Source of the DNA: Roseimaritima ulvae
GTDB taxonomy: Bacteria > Planctomycetota > Planctomycetia > Pirellulales > Pirellulaceae
Assembly: GCF_008065135.1 (NCBI RefSeq)
Contig: NZ_CP042914.1
Span: 5,933,404-5,997,403, forward strand
Direction: 5' to 3'
DNA length: 64,000 nt
This document shows positions 20,074 to 30,100 of this stretch, in pieces; the first letter of the stretch is position 1, and each line of letters begins with the position of its first letter. The position numbers and the translations under genes are program-made. The notes below the pieces were generated by a model. It did no database searches, was not told the origin of the DNA, and saw nothing but the letters and a program-made list of their open reading frames with translations.

Positions 20074-22926
20074 GTGCCCCAATCGTCTACCGCCCACCGC
20101 TGCATCCAGCTCCGCGGCGTCCGGGTTCACAACCTGCGGAATATCGACATCGATCTGCCTCGCGGTCAAATGATCGCGGTCTGCGGCGTATCGGGAAGCG
20201 GCAAAACTAGCTTGGCCCTGGACACCCTGTATGCCGAGGGCCAGCGACGCTATATCGAAAGCTTCTCTGCCTACACGCGGCAATTCTTGCAGCGATTGGA
20301 CAAACCGGACTGCGAATCCATCGTGGGCATCCCGCCGGCGATCGCGGTGACTCGCAGCGGAGCTTCGCGGGGCAATCGCAGCACGGTCGCCACGGCCACC
20401 GAAATCGCTGATCACCTGCGGCTGCTGTACGCCAAAATCAGCCGTTTGATCTGCTACCAGTGCGGGCAACCGGTGATCTCGTACGACCCCCAGTCGGCCG
20501 CCGCGGTTCTCAACGACTTACCGCCGCGGACCCGTCTGATGCTCGGCTTTGCCGTCGACTTGCCCTCTCGGAGCGAAGCGTCGGAAACCCTGCTCGGCCT
20601 ACAGCAACAAGGTTACGTGCGTTTAATTGTCGGCGATCGCTCCTTCCATCTGGGCGACAGCGATCGCAGCGAATTGGCCAAGTCCATTCCCGCTGCGGGG
20701 ACGCAGGGCTTTGTGATCGTCGACCGTGTGACCAGCGACGACGATCCGCTGCGTCTGAGCGAATCGCTGGAATCGGCGATGGCCGGCGGGGACCGACTGG
20801 CGATCGCTTGGGCCGCCAGCGACGAACCTCTGGCCGCCGCCGCGGACACCGTTACCGTCGACGGTCGGTCTTGGCAGCGACTGTCGTTTTCCAATCGACA
20901 TCGCTGCGATACCTGTGACATCGAATACCCCGAACCGGTGCCGCAACTGTTCAGCTTCAACAACCCCTTGGGCGCCTGTCCGGTTTGCGAAGGCTTCGGC
21001 GACCAGGTCGATGTCGACATGGATCTGGTGGTGCCCGACCCCAGCAAAACGATCCGCGAAGGTGCGATCGCGACCTGGAACACGCCAGCATACAAACACG
21101 AGTTAACAGAACTGATGGCCCTGGCGGACGACTACAACGTTCCGCTGGACGTCCCCTACAGTAAACTGCCGGCCGCGGCCCGCAAGATCATCCAGCACGG
21201 CGTTGCCGAACGCAACTTTGGTGGTTTGGACGGCTTCTTCGCTTGGCTGGAACGCAAGAAGTACAAGATGCACGTGCGGGTGTTTCTGTCGCGTTTCCGT
21301 TCCTACACGCGGTGCTCGGAATGCCACGGAAAACGCCTGCGTCCCGCCGCCTTGGCCTATCACATCCAGGGCCGCAACATGGCCGATGTCAATGCGCTGC
21401 AGGTGGACGCCGCAGCGGACTTTTTTGATGCCCTGGAACTGGATGAGCGGCAACAACAAATCGCCGCCGAGATGTTGCGACAGGTTCAGGATCGGCTGCG
21501 GTACCTGCAACAGGTGGGGCTGGGGTACCTGCAACTGGATCGCACGCTGCGAACGTTGTCGGGAGGCGAAACGCAGCGAGTCGCGTTGACCGGCGCCCTG
21601 GGCAGCAGTCTGGTAAACATGCTGTACGTACTGGACGAACCCACCGCGGGACTACATCCCCACGACGTCGGTCGCTTGAGCCACGCGATTGCGGGACTGA
21701 AACAGCGCGGTAATACCGTGGTTGTGGTCGAACACGACGAACAACTGATTCGCGCGGCCGATCAAGTTGTCGAAATCGGTCCGCAAGCCGGCACCGCGGG
21801 CGGGCGGTTGGTCTTTCAAGGCACGCCCCAAGAAATGCTGGTCCCCAATGCCAGCCTGACGGGTGAATACTTAAGCGGTCGCCGTGGTACGCTGGCCAGC
21901 GAGTCCAAACGTCGGCAACCGCGGGGCAAGATCGTGCTTCGTGGCGCCGCGGGGAACAACCTCAAAAACATCGATGTCGAATTTCCGCTGGGCGTGTTAT
22001 GTCTGGTGACCGGCGTTTCGGGAAGCGGCAAGAGCTCGCTGGTGCACGACACGCTGTACGGTGCCCTGTGCCGCCGCAAACGCAAACGCGCTCCGGCCAC
22101 GCTGCCTTACGATGATCTGGTGGGCGGTGGCCAGATCGAAGACGTGATGCTGATCGACCAGTCGCCGATCAGTCGCAGCGCCCGCAGTATTCCGGCGACG
22201 TTCGTCAAAGCCTTCGATCCGATCCGCGCGGTGTTTGCCGACACGGTCGACGCTCGCACTCGCAACTTCACCGCCGGTCACTTCAGCTTCAATAATGAAA
22301 GCGGCCGCTGCGAAGAATGCGAAGGCGACGGCGTGTTGCAGATCGACATGCAGTTCCTGGCCGACATCGCCATGACCTGCCCCAGCTGTGGCGGCAGCCG
22401 CTATCGTCGCGAGGTGTTAAATGTCCGCTACCGCGACCGCACGATTGCCGAAGTCCTGGAGATGACGGTGCAATCGGCCCACACCTTTTTCCGGGGACAT
22501 CCCAAAGTCCAAGACAAGCTGAAGCGATTGATGGACGTCGGCTTGGGCTATATCGGGCTGGGCCAGCGAGCCACGACGCTGTCCTCGGGCGAAGCCCAAC
22601 GGATGAAGCTGGCCGCGTTTTTAACCGGCGCCCGCCGCCGCCGCACCCTGTTCATTCTGGACGAACCCTCGACCGGTTTGCACTTCTCCGACAACGTCCA
22701 ATTGCTCGACTGTTTCGACGCCCTGCTGGACGACGGACACTCGCTGGTCGTCGTCGAACACAACGTGCAACTGATGCAAGCGGCCGACTACATCATCGAC
22801 CTGGGGCCCGGAGCCGCCGAGGATGGAGGCCGTGTGGTGGCCCAAGGCACGCCCCAGCAAGTGGCCGGGGTCAAAGCCTCGCTAACCGGCCAAGTGTTAC
22901 AAAGTACGTCAGGCTTTCCAGCCTGA
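20074..22926 (+). CDS. UvrA paralogue (single-length excinuclease ABC subunit A-like ATPase)
   Basis: A 950-residue UvrA-family protein beginning at GTG 20074. The first ABC module has Walker A GVSGSGKT (about residues 38-45), zinc-binding CYQCG and CDTC/CPVC pairs, signature LSGGETQR (about 495) and LYVLDEPTAGL. The second has Walker A GVSGSGKSS (about 647), a zinc module CEECEGDG...CPSCGG (about 746-775), an altered signature LSSGEAQR (about 837) and LFILDEPSTGLHF. UvrA recognises DNA damage with UvrB. A second, double-length UvrA is encoded at 40878-47384, so this copy may be a specialised UvrA2-like protein (inference). Its last codons lie in a hairpin repeat. Confidence 0.9.
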   Translation: MPQSSTAHRCIQLRGVRVHNLRNIDIDLPRGQMIAVCGVSGSGKTSLALDTLYAEGQRRYIESFSAYTRQFLQRLDKPDCESIVGIPPAIAVTRSGASRGNRSTVATATEIADHLRLLYAKISRLICYQCGQPVISYDPQSAAAVLNDLPPRTRLMLGFAVDLPSRSEASETLLGLQQQGYVRLIVGDRSFHLGDSDRSELAKSIPAAGTQGFVIVDRVTSDDDPLRLSESLESAMAGGDRLAIAWAASDEPLAAAADTVTVDGRSWQRLSFSNRHRCDTCDIEYPEPVPQLFSFNNPLGACPVCEGFGDQVDVDMDLVVPDPSKTIREGAIATWNTPAYKHELTELMALADDYNVPLDVPYSKLPAAARKIIQHGVAERNFGGLDGFFAWLERKKYKMHVRVFLSRFRSYTRCSECHGKRLRPAALAYHIQGRNMADVNALQVDAAADFFDALELDERQQQIAAEMLRQVQDRLRYLQQVGLGYLQLDRTLRTLSGGETQRVALTGALGSSLVNMLYVLDEPTAGLHPHDVGRLSHAIAGLKQRGNTVVVVEHDEQLIRAADQVVEIGPQAGTAGGRLVFQGTPQEMLVPNASLTGEYLSGRRGTLASESKRRQPRGKIVLRGAAGNNLKNIDVEFPLGVLCLVTGVSGSGKSSLVHDTLYGALCRRKRKRAPATLPYDDLVGGGQIEDVMLIDQSPISRSARSIPATFVKAFDPIRAVFADTVDARTRNFTAGHFSFNNESGRCEECEGDGVLQIDMQFLADIAMTCPSCGGSRYRREVLNVRYRDRTIAEVLEMTVQSAHTFFRGHPKVQDKLKRLMDVGLGYIGLGQRATTLSSGEAQRMKLAAFLTGARRRRTLFILDEPSTGLHFSDNVQLLDCFDALLDDGHSLVVVEHNVQLMQAADYIIDLGPGAAEDGGRVVAQGTPQQVAGVKASLTGQVLQSTSGFPA

Positions 22927-23090
22927 CAGCAGGCCCCGTAACCGAACTCGATCCCGTAGCCGAACTCGCCAGAGTTTGGATCGCACCCCTCCCCGTAGCC
23001 GAACTCGCCAGAGTTTGGACCGCGATCATCCTTTCCAAAGTCTGGCGACTTCGGCTACGACTAGGTCAGCCTGGAAAGGCTGACGTACTG
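22903..23090. repeat. Mixed palindromic repeats between convergent genes
   Basis: Two families are packed here. The GTAC-GTCAGGCT family has a perfect 8-bp stem GTCAGGCT/AGCCTGAC at 22908-22927, spanning the UvrA-paralogue stop, and an inverted copy at 23065-23088. The GTAG hairpin family has two direct copies (22956-22980, 22995-23020) and one inverted copy (23034-23058). A degenerate GTAACCGAACTCG fragment is at about 22938. The nested inverted layout between convergent genes would form strong structure in transcripts of either direction. Confidence 0.9.
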
Positions 23091-23402
23091 CTACGCCAAG
23101 TCGCTATCGAACACGCGGGCCTGCGCCCAGTTGTCCTTTTGTTCGGCGATGAATTCCAGGTGCCGGGGGTGGGTCTGGTATACGTCATGAGCCGCTCGCG
23201 ACTCGAACACCACGTGCAGCGAAACGTGAAAGGCCTGGTCGTTGACTTCCCGCACCAGGTCGGGCGTGCGGCGGCCGACGGCGAAGGAAACGCAGCCATC
23301 GTGGCCATCGAGGTACTTCTTGGCGGCCGTGATCAAGGCGTCCGTCGCCGTGTCGCTGCTGTCTTTTAACGTGAAAAACACATGATGGGCTAGTTGAGGC
23401 AT
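23091..23402 (-). CDS. Dabb (stress-responsive A/B barrel) domain protein
   Basis: A 103-residue protein of Dabb type: it begins MPQLAHHVFFTLKD, contains YLDGHDGCVSFAVGR and DVYQTHPRHLEFI, and has the expected length of the ferredoxin-like dimeric barrel. Members of this family range from stress-induced plant proteins to enzymes such as olivetolic acid cyclase, so no reaction can be assigned. It stands alone on the minus strand between the UvrA paralogue and the EF-G paralogue. Confidence 0.85.
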   Translation of the reverse strand: MPQLAHHVFFTLKDSSDTATDALITAAKKYLDGHDGCVSFAVGRRTPDLVREVNDQAFHVSLHVVFESRAAHDVYQTHPRHLEFIAEQKDNWAQARVFDSDLA

Positions 23403-23593
23403 CGCTCGCTTTGGGGGTCGGTGGAGGCGGATAAACGAAGCGTATTTAAGCGATTGAGGCGGGGGTCGTACAGTGCCCCGGCAGAATCCGGGTCACGCGC
23501 CGTTGCTGTTTTTCTCTAGCATCTTTAACATTTTGGACGCTCCGCGATCCTCCAGTCCCCTGTCCCTTTGTGCCCACAACGCCCTCAACCGCC

Positions 23594-25687
23594 ATGCCCA
23601 CCGACATAGAACACCTGCGAAACATTGGCATTATCGCCCATATTGATGCCGGTAAGACGACCGTCACCGAGCGGATGTTGTTTCTCAGCGGAGCCAAACA
23701 TCGCGTTGGGCGGGTCGACCATGGGACCACCGACACCGACGACGATCCGGAAGAACAGGAACGCGGGATCACGATTTTCTCGGCCTGCGTGAAGTTCCAC
23801 TGGGGTAAATACGACGTCAACCTGCTGGACACGCCCGGACACGTCGACTTTACGGCCGAAGTCGAACGCTGCCTGCGTGTGCTCGACGGCGCCGTGGTCG
23901 TGTTTTCGGCTCGTGAAGGCGTCGAAGCGCAAAGCGAAACGGTGTGGCGACAAGCTGACAAGTACGACGTACCGCGGATCGTGTTCATTAATAAACTCGA
24001 TCGCGAAGGCGCCAACTTCGAAGCCGTCTACAACCAAATCGGCCCGCGACTGAACGGTAAACCGGTTGCCATTCAGCTGCCCGTCGGCCTCGGCCCCGCC
24101 CACACCAGCGATCCCTTTCGCGGCGTCATCGACCTGATCGATATGAAGTTCATGCAGTTCGATCCTGCGACCGATGGCAAACAGGTAACCGTCGTCGAAA
24201 TCCCCGACGAACTGGCCGACGACGCCGCCATGTGGCGCGAACAGATGCTGGATGCCGTTTATGAACTGAACGACGAAGCCATGCAGTTGGCGATGGAAGA
24301 GCAGCCGGTCCCCGCCGAGATGATTCGAGCCACGCTGCGGGAAGGCTGCTTGACTCGCAAAATCCAACCCCTGGTCTGCGGTTCGGCCCTGCACGGCATC
24401 GGCGTCCAACCTCTGCTCGATGCCGTCGGCCATTACCTGCCCTCGCCGATCGACCGCCCGCCCGTCGAAGGCGTCGACCCCAAGAATCACGACAAGACGC
24501 TGCAGCGCGGGCCCTCGGTTAAGGAACCGTTTTGCGGTCTGGTGTTTAAAATCCTGCCCGCCAAAACCGGCGACAACTACTGGATCCGCGTCTACAGCGG
24601 CACGCTCAAACAGAACTCGCGCGTGCAGTGCCCCAACCGCGACAAAAAAGAAAACATCGCCCAGCTGTGGCAGATCCACGCCAGTAAAAAAGAACGCGAT
24701 GGACAGATCGACGAAGTCCACGCCGGCGATATCTGCTGCGTGATCGGACCGCGGTTTGCCATCACCGGCGACACCGTCTGCGACACCCGCGAACTTGTCG
24801 AACTGCCCAGTATCAAATTTGCCGAAGCCGTGCTCTCGATGGCCATCGAACCGGAAAGCACCGGAGACCGCAAAAAGCTGAACGAAGTCCTGGAAATGCT
24901 CAAACGCCAAGACCCCACGTTCGGAGCGGTGGAAAACGAAGAAACCGGGCAAACGCTGATCAGCGGCATGGGTGAGCTGCACCTGGAAGTCGTCCAGCAC
25001 CGTTTGACGCGCGACTTTGGCATGAAAGTCAAATTCTACAAACCACGTGTCAACTACCGCGAAACAATCTCCAAGCAGGCTTCCGTTGTCGGTCAGTGCA
25101 ATCGCCAGATGGGCGCCCAACAAATGTTCGCCCGCTTGAACGTCGACGTCTCGCCGCTGGACGATCCCTCCGCTCCGGTGCAAGTCTTTGACCGACTGCC
25201 CGCGGACACTCTGGTACCGCCGGAGATGCGTGCGGCGGCTATCGAAGAATTGCGTGAGCGAGCCGACGGCGGCGGCTTGATCGCGGGTTTCCCGCTGACG
25301 GGCTTGCGGATCGAAGCCACCGGTGGCGAAGCGCACGAAGAGAACAGCGACCCGGTGGCGTTTCGAATCGCCGCCGGCGACGCCTTCGATCGAGCTTTGG
25401 AAGCCGCCACGCCGACGCTGCTCGAACCGGTGATGCGGATGGAAATCACCACCCCCGAAGACTACATGGGCGACATCGTGGGCGACTTGCAGCAGCGCCG
25501 CGCGATCATCGCCAAGACCGACGTGCACGGCGAGCTGACCACCATCATCGCCCACGCCCCGCTGAAAGAGCTGTTCGGCTACTCCAGCGCCGTCCGAAGT
25601 TTAAGCCAAGGCCGCGCGGGCAGCAGCATGGAACCCTACGGCTACCAAGCCGCCCCACCGGAAGACGCCGAAAGTTTTTCGTACTAA
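23594..25687 (+). CDS. Elongation factor G (probable paralogue)
   Basis: A 697-residue translation GTPase. G1 is AHIDAGKTT, the switch I region ends QERGITI, G3 is DTPGHVDF and G4 is NKLD. Domains II to V follow, with the domain IV/V features GMGELHLEV, YRETI and ALEPVMRMEI-like LLEPVMRMEI. The ATG at 23594 is chosen; an in-frame GTG at 23570 would add eight residues unlike EF-G starts. Switch I (DTDDDPEEQERG) lacks the usual aromatic and methionine residues before QERGITI, and planctomycetes often carry several EF-G copies, so this may be a specialised paralogue. It stands alone rather than in an str operon. The long antisense frame over it is a shadow. Confidence 0.92.
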   Translation: MPTDIEHLRNIGIIAHIDAGKTTVTERMLFLSGAKHRVGRVDHGTTDTDDDPEEQERGITIFSACVKFHWGKYDVNLLDTPGHVDFTAEVERCLRVLDGAVVVFSAREGVEAQSETVWRQADKYDVPRIVFINKLDREGANFEAVYNQIGPRLNGKPVAIQLPVGLGPAHTSDPFRGVIDLIDMKFMQFDPATDGKQVTVVEIPDELADDAAMWREQMLDAVYELNDEAMQLAMEEQPVPAEMIRATLREGCLTRKIQPLVCGSALHGIGVQPLLDAVGHYLPSPIDRPPVEGVDPKNHDKTLQRGPSVKEPFCGLVFKILPAKTGDNYWIRVYSGTLKQNSRVQCPNRDKKENIAQLWQIHASKKERDGQIDEVHAGDICCVIGPRFAITGDTVCDTRELVELPSIKFAEAVLSMAIEPESTGDRKKLNEVLEMLKRQDPTFGAVENEETGQTLISGMGELHLEVVQHRLTRDFGMKVKFYKPRVNYRETISKQASVVGQCNRQMGAQQMFARLNVDVSPLDDPSAPVQVFDRLPADTLVPPEMRAAAIEELRERADGGGLIAGFPLTGLRIEATGGEAHEENSDPVAFRIAAGDAFDRALEAATPTLLEPVMRMEITTPEDYMGDIVGDLQQRRAIIAKTDVHGELTTIIAHAPLKELFGYSSAVRSLSQGRAGSSMEPYGYQAAPPEDAESFSY

Positions 25688-25719
25688 GGCGACGCAAACG
25701 AGTGTGCTAACATAGCAGC

Positions 25720-27000
25720 ATGACACGCTCGACCTACTTGCCTCTCCTCCCGCTCGCTTTTGCTGTGCTGACGATCGTTCCGGTGGTGGGCAGAGCCGAC
25801 GCTCCGCTGCGGACCCTGAACGGTCGCTATGCGGAGATCGTCACGGATCTGCCTTCAACGCCGGCGACCGATGCCCTGCCGGCGGCCATAGATGCCGCTG
25901 TACCCCAATGGATTCGCTTTTGGCGACGACCGGCGGCCTGCGTCGATGGCTGGAAGATGACGGTGTACCTAATGGGCGACAAAAGCGATTTTGAGCGTCG
26001 GGGGCTGATTCCCGCCACCCTGCCGGACTTTCCCCATGGTTTTCAAATGGGCGATCAAGCTTGGGCCGTGGCCCAACGATCGGATTATTTCACGCGGCAT
26101 CTGGTGCTGCACGAAACCTTTCATGGGTTCGCCGCGCACGTGTTTGGCGGCGTGGGACCCAACTGGTTTGCTGAAGGCACGGCGGAGATGATGGCCACCC
26201 ACAAGGGTTCCGGCGCCGCCATTCGCGTGCCCTCGATTCCGGCCGACCGTCAGTCGGTGCCATTTTGGGGTCGTTTCAAATTGATCTCGCAGCGCCGCGA
26301 CGAACAGCGTATGCCGACTCTGGAAACCGTGCTCCGCCGGCGAGACCTGTTTTATCGCAATGTCGAACCGTATGCCTGGAGCTGGTCGGCGGTGGTGATG
26401 ATGACGATGTATCCCGAATACCTGCAGGCCTTGATCGAAGCCAGCCAGCGAGCCCCGGACCGCAGTTATAGTTTCACCCGTGAATTTCAAGAAAAGCTGG
26501 CGGTGCCGGGTCCGGCCATGCAGGCCCGCTGGCAGTTGCTGTTATCGGAATTCGATTATGGCTACGACACGCGGCGCAACCGCGTCGACTGGCCCGCCGA
26601 CCCGCCGGAGTGGGATCGGCAACCGGGGCGCGTGCGGATCGCCGCTCAGCGAGGCTGGCAATTGGCCGGGGTTTGGGTCACCGCCGGGACCAAGCTGCGA
26701 CTTACCGCCAGCGGCCGGTATTCGCTGGGAGAGACTCCGCGGCGGTGGGTTTGCGAGCCTCAGGGTGTGACCGTCCGCTACCACCGCGGCCGCCCGCTGG
26801 GGATGGTGTTGGCGGCGTTGGTACCGCGAGACGTGTCGGGCAGCGAAACCTTGCCCGGCGTCCAGATCGAAGCCATCGGCCGGCAGGCCACGATCACGGC
26901 CAAGCGGGACAGTTGGCTGTTGCTGCGGATCGGCGACGATCCCGCCGCATTGGCGGACAATTCCGGGGTTACAACCGTTAATTTCCAGATTCGAGAGTAG
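25720..27000 (+). CDS. Secreted gluzincin-like protein (HExxH)
   Basis: A 426-residue protein with a signal peptide (PLLPLAFAVLTIVPVVGRADA). The motif LHETFHGFAAH is an HExxH zinc-protease signature, and WFAEGTAEMMATH about 20 residues later supplies a gluzincin-type glutamate. The N-terminal half thus resembles the DUF1570-like peptidase-related proteins of planctomycetes; the C-terminal third (from about residue 300) looks like a beta-sandwich domain. Proteolytic activity is inferred from motif only. The gene starts 32 bp after the EF-G paralogue and may share its transcript. Confidence 0.8.
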   Translation: MTRSTYLPLLPLAFAVLTIVPVVGRADAPLRTLNGRYAEIVTDLPSTPATDALPAAIDAAVPQWIRFWRRPAACVDGWKMTVYLMGDKSDFERRGLIPATLPDFPHGFQMGDQAWAVAQRSDYFTRHLVLHETFHGFAAHVFGGVGPNWFAEGTAEMMATHKGSGAAIRVPSIPADRQSVPFWGRFKLISQRRDEQRMPTLETVLRRRDLFYRNVEPYAWSWSAVVMMTMYPEYLQALIEASQRAPDRSYSFTREFQEKLAVPGPAMQARWQLLLSEFDYGYDTRRNRVDWPADPPEWDRQPGRVRIAAQRGWQLAGVWVTAGTKLRLTASGRYSLGETPRRWVCEPQGVTVRYHRGRPLGMVLAALVPRDVSGSETLPGVQIEAIGRQATITAKRDSWLLLRIGDDPAALADNSGVTTVNFQIRE

Positions 27001-27119
27001 CCCGTTTTCGCTTTCGGTACGTTTTTTGTTGCCATTTCATCGGTGGCCTCTTAACCTAGATTTGCCCGCGATACTTCCGCTATCGCCGCTTTTCACCGAC
27101 GGCACGACGAGAAAAACCG

Positions 27120-30100
27120 ATGAGTCAAACCGAGCACAGCGACCCCTCCAATGCGTTCAGCAAGGGCGTGGTGCTGGAAGGTTTGCTGGAATCAATCGAG
27201 GATCTGGTGTGGGCCGCGACGCCGGATTACCGCCGCTTGCTGTTCATCAATGCCGCGGCCGAAGCCATCTACGGCTTGCCGGTGGAAGAGCTGAAGGAGA
27301 ACCCGGAAATCCTAGTCGGGGCAATCCACCCCGACGACCAGCGGGTCATCGAGCAGCGATGGGATCAATTGCAGCGAGAAGGCGCCGCGACGGCCGAATA
27401 CCGCATCGTCCGCCCCGACGGCAACATCCGCTGGCTCAGCGATCGCCTGCGGATCGTCTACGACGCCCAGGGCAGCCCGCACCACATCGAAGGCGTGGCC
27501 CGGGACATCACCAGCCGGCGGACCGCTGCCGCCGCCCTCCGCGATGCCGACGCTGCCTATCGCTCGCTAGTTGACAGTCTGCCCATCAGCGTGACTCGCA
27601 AAGACTGTGACGGCCGCATCCAGTTTGCCAACGACCGGTTTTGCAAACAGTGCAGTCGCAGCCTGGAGGACCTGCTGGGCAAAACCGACTTCGATCTGTT
27701 CCCCGCCCATCTGGCCAAAAAATACCGCAGTGATGACCAGGCCGTGCTGGCCGCTGGCGAAGTCTTCCATTCCATCGAAGAACACACCGCCGGCGAATCC
27801 CTGACGTACGTGGAGGTCTTTAAGGCGCCGATGCGAGACCAGCACGCCAACATCGTGGGCGTGCAGGTGATGTACTGGGATGTTACCGAACAGAAACAAA
27901 CCGAAGCCGAAGCGCAATACCAAAAGTTCCTGCTCGACACGCTGCTGAAACACGTTCCCGATGCGATTTATTTCAAAGACGCCGACAGCCGCTTCATCCG
28001 CTTGAGCGACAGCTTGATCAAAAAGCTGGGGGTCAAGGATATCTCCGAGGCGATCGGCAAATCCGACAGTGACTTCTTCTCCCGCCAACATGCCCAAGCC
28101 GCTCTGGCCGACGAACGTCAAGTGATGGCCACCGGGGAACCGATCCTCAACAAGCTGGAGCGGGAAACCTACGAGGATCATCCTGACACCTGGTGTTCGA
28201 CCACCAAGCTGCCGCTGCGTGATCGCGATGGACAGGTGATCGGCACGTTTGGGATCTCCCGCGATGTCACCGAACAGAAAAAAGCCGAGCAGGAACTGGC
28301 TCGCGAACGCGACTTACTCCGCACGATCATCAATCAGTTGCCCAACATGATCTTCGTCAAAGATCGTGCCGGCCGCTTTGTGACCGCCAACGAAGCCCTG
28401 CTGAAACTGATGGGGCTGGAATCCATCGACGACCTCGTGGGCAAATCTGATTTCGACTTCATGCCACTGGAAGTCGTCTGCAACTATGTCGCCGACGATC
28501 AGATCGTGATGCGGACCGGCGAACCGCTGTTGGATCAAGAAGAAGTCATCCAGACGCGGGAAGGTACCGAAATGTGGTCGCTGACCACCAAGGTGCCGCT
28601 GCGTGACGGCGACGGCACGATCATCGGACTGGTCGGAATCGGACACGACATCACGGCTCGCAAAAAAGCCGACCAAGAATTGTTGGCCGCCAAAGAAGCC
28701 GCCGACGCGGCCAATCGCGCCAAGAGCGACTTCCTGGCCAACATGAGCCACGAAATCCGCACGCCTATGAACGCCGTCATCGGCATGACCGAACTGCTGC
28801 TCGATACCGATATCGACGAAGCCCAGCGGGAATACCTGACGATGGTCCAGGCCTCCGGCGATGCGCTGCTGTCGATCATCAACGACATCCTCGATTTCTC
28901 CAAAATCGAAGCCGGCAAACTGGAGTTGGATGCGTCGGTGTTTGATGTCCGCGAGGCCCTCGGCGACACCATGAAAACACTGGCCATGCGGGCCCATGCC
29001 AAAGACCTGGAACTAGCCTTCCGCATCGATCCGCAAACCCCACAACAGGTTATCGGCGACCCCGGGCGACTGCGGCAGGTATTGGTCAATCTGGTAGGCA
29101 ACGCGATCAAATTCACCGAGCAGGGCGAAGTCGTGGTGAACGTGACCAGCGCGCCCGAACCGGACGACAAAGTCAAACTGCAAGTCTGCGTCAGCGATAC
29201 CGGAATCGGCATCCCCGAAGACAAACAAGCTCGCATCTTTCACGAATTCGAACAGGCCGATAGTTCGACCACTCGCCGCTTTGGTGGCACCGGCCTGGGA
29301 CTGGCTATCTCCTCGCGTCTGATCCATATCATGGGCGGCGAGTTGTGGTTGGAGAGTGAGGTCGGGCAGGGCAGCAAATTCTATTTCACCGCTGTGCTCG
29401 ATCGGATCGAGAGCGAACCGCCACGCTTTGCCGATATCGTGGTCGTCGGCGGCACCCGTGTGCTGATCGTCGACGACAACCAAACCAATCGCCAGATCCT
29501 TTGCGAAATGCTCCGCAACTGGGGCATGCAACCCACGGCCGTCGACAACGCGCCGGCCGGCCTGGACCTGTTGCGCGAAGCTCAAGCGGACGACGCTGCC
29601 TTCGGGTTGGTGCTCAGCGATGTGCAGATGCCCGATGTGGACGGGTTCGAATTTGTCGATTGGGTTCGCAAGACCCCCGACGTCGCCCAGACTCCCGTGA
29701 TCATGCTGACCTCCGGAGGCCGAACCGGCGATGCTGCTCGCCGCGAAGAACTGAGGGTGGCCGATCGGCTGATGAAACCCGTCAAACAGTCCGAACTGTT
29801 TGACTCCATCGTCCGCGTGCTGGGCGTCACCGCTCCAGAGTACGAAAGCAGTGACACCGAAACCGAATCCCTGCATCAATACGACCTTGGCTCGCTGCGC
29901 ATCCTGCTGGTCGAAGATAATCTGGTCAACCAAAAACTGGCCGTCGGCGTGCTGAAAAAACACGGTCATCAAGTAACCGTCGCCGGTAACGGGCAAGAAG
30001 CCATCGACCGCTTGCAAGCTACCCCCTATGACTTGGTGCTAATGGACGTGCAAATGCCGGTGCTCGATGGCCTGGCCGCCACACGCCAGATCCGAGTTCA

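Noticed and set aside
23585-25555. Long minus-strand frame over the EF-G paralogue
   Set aside because: Antisense frame produced by codon bias; EF-G motifs are on the plus strand.
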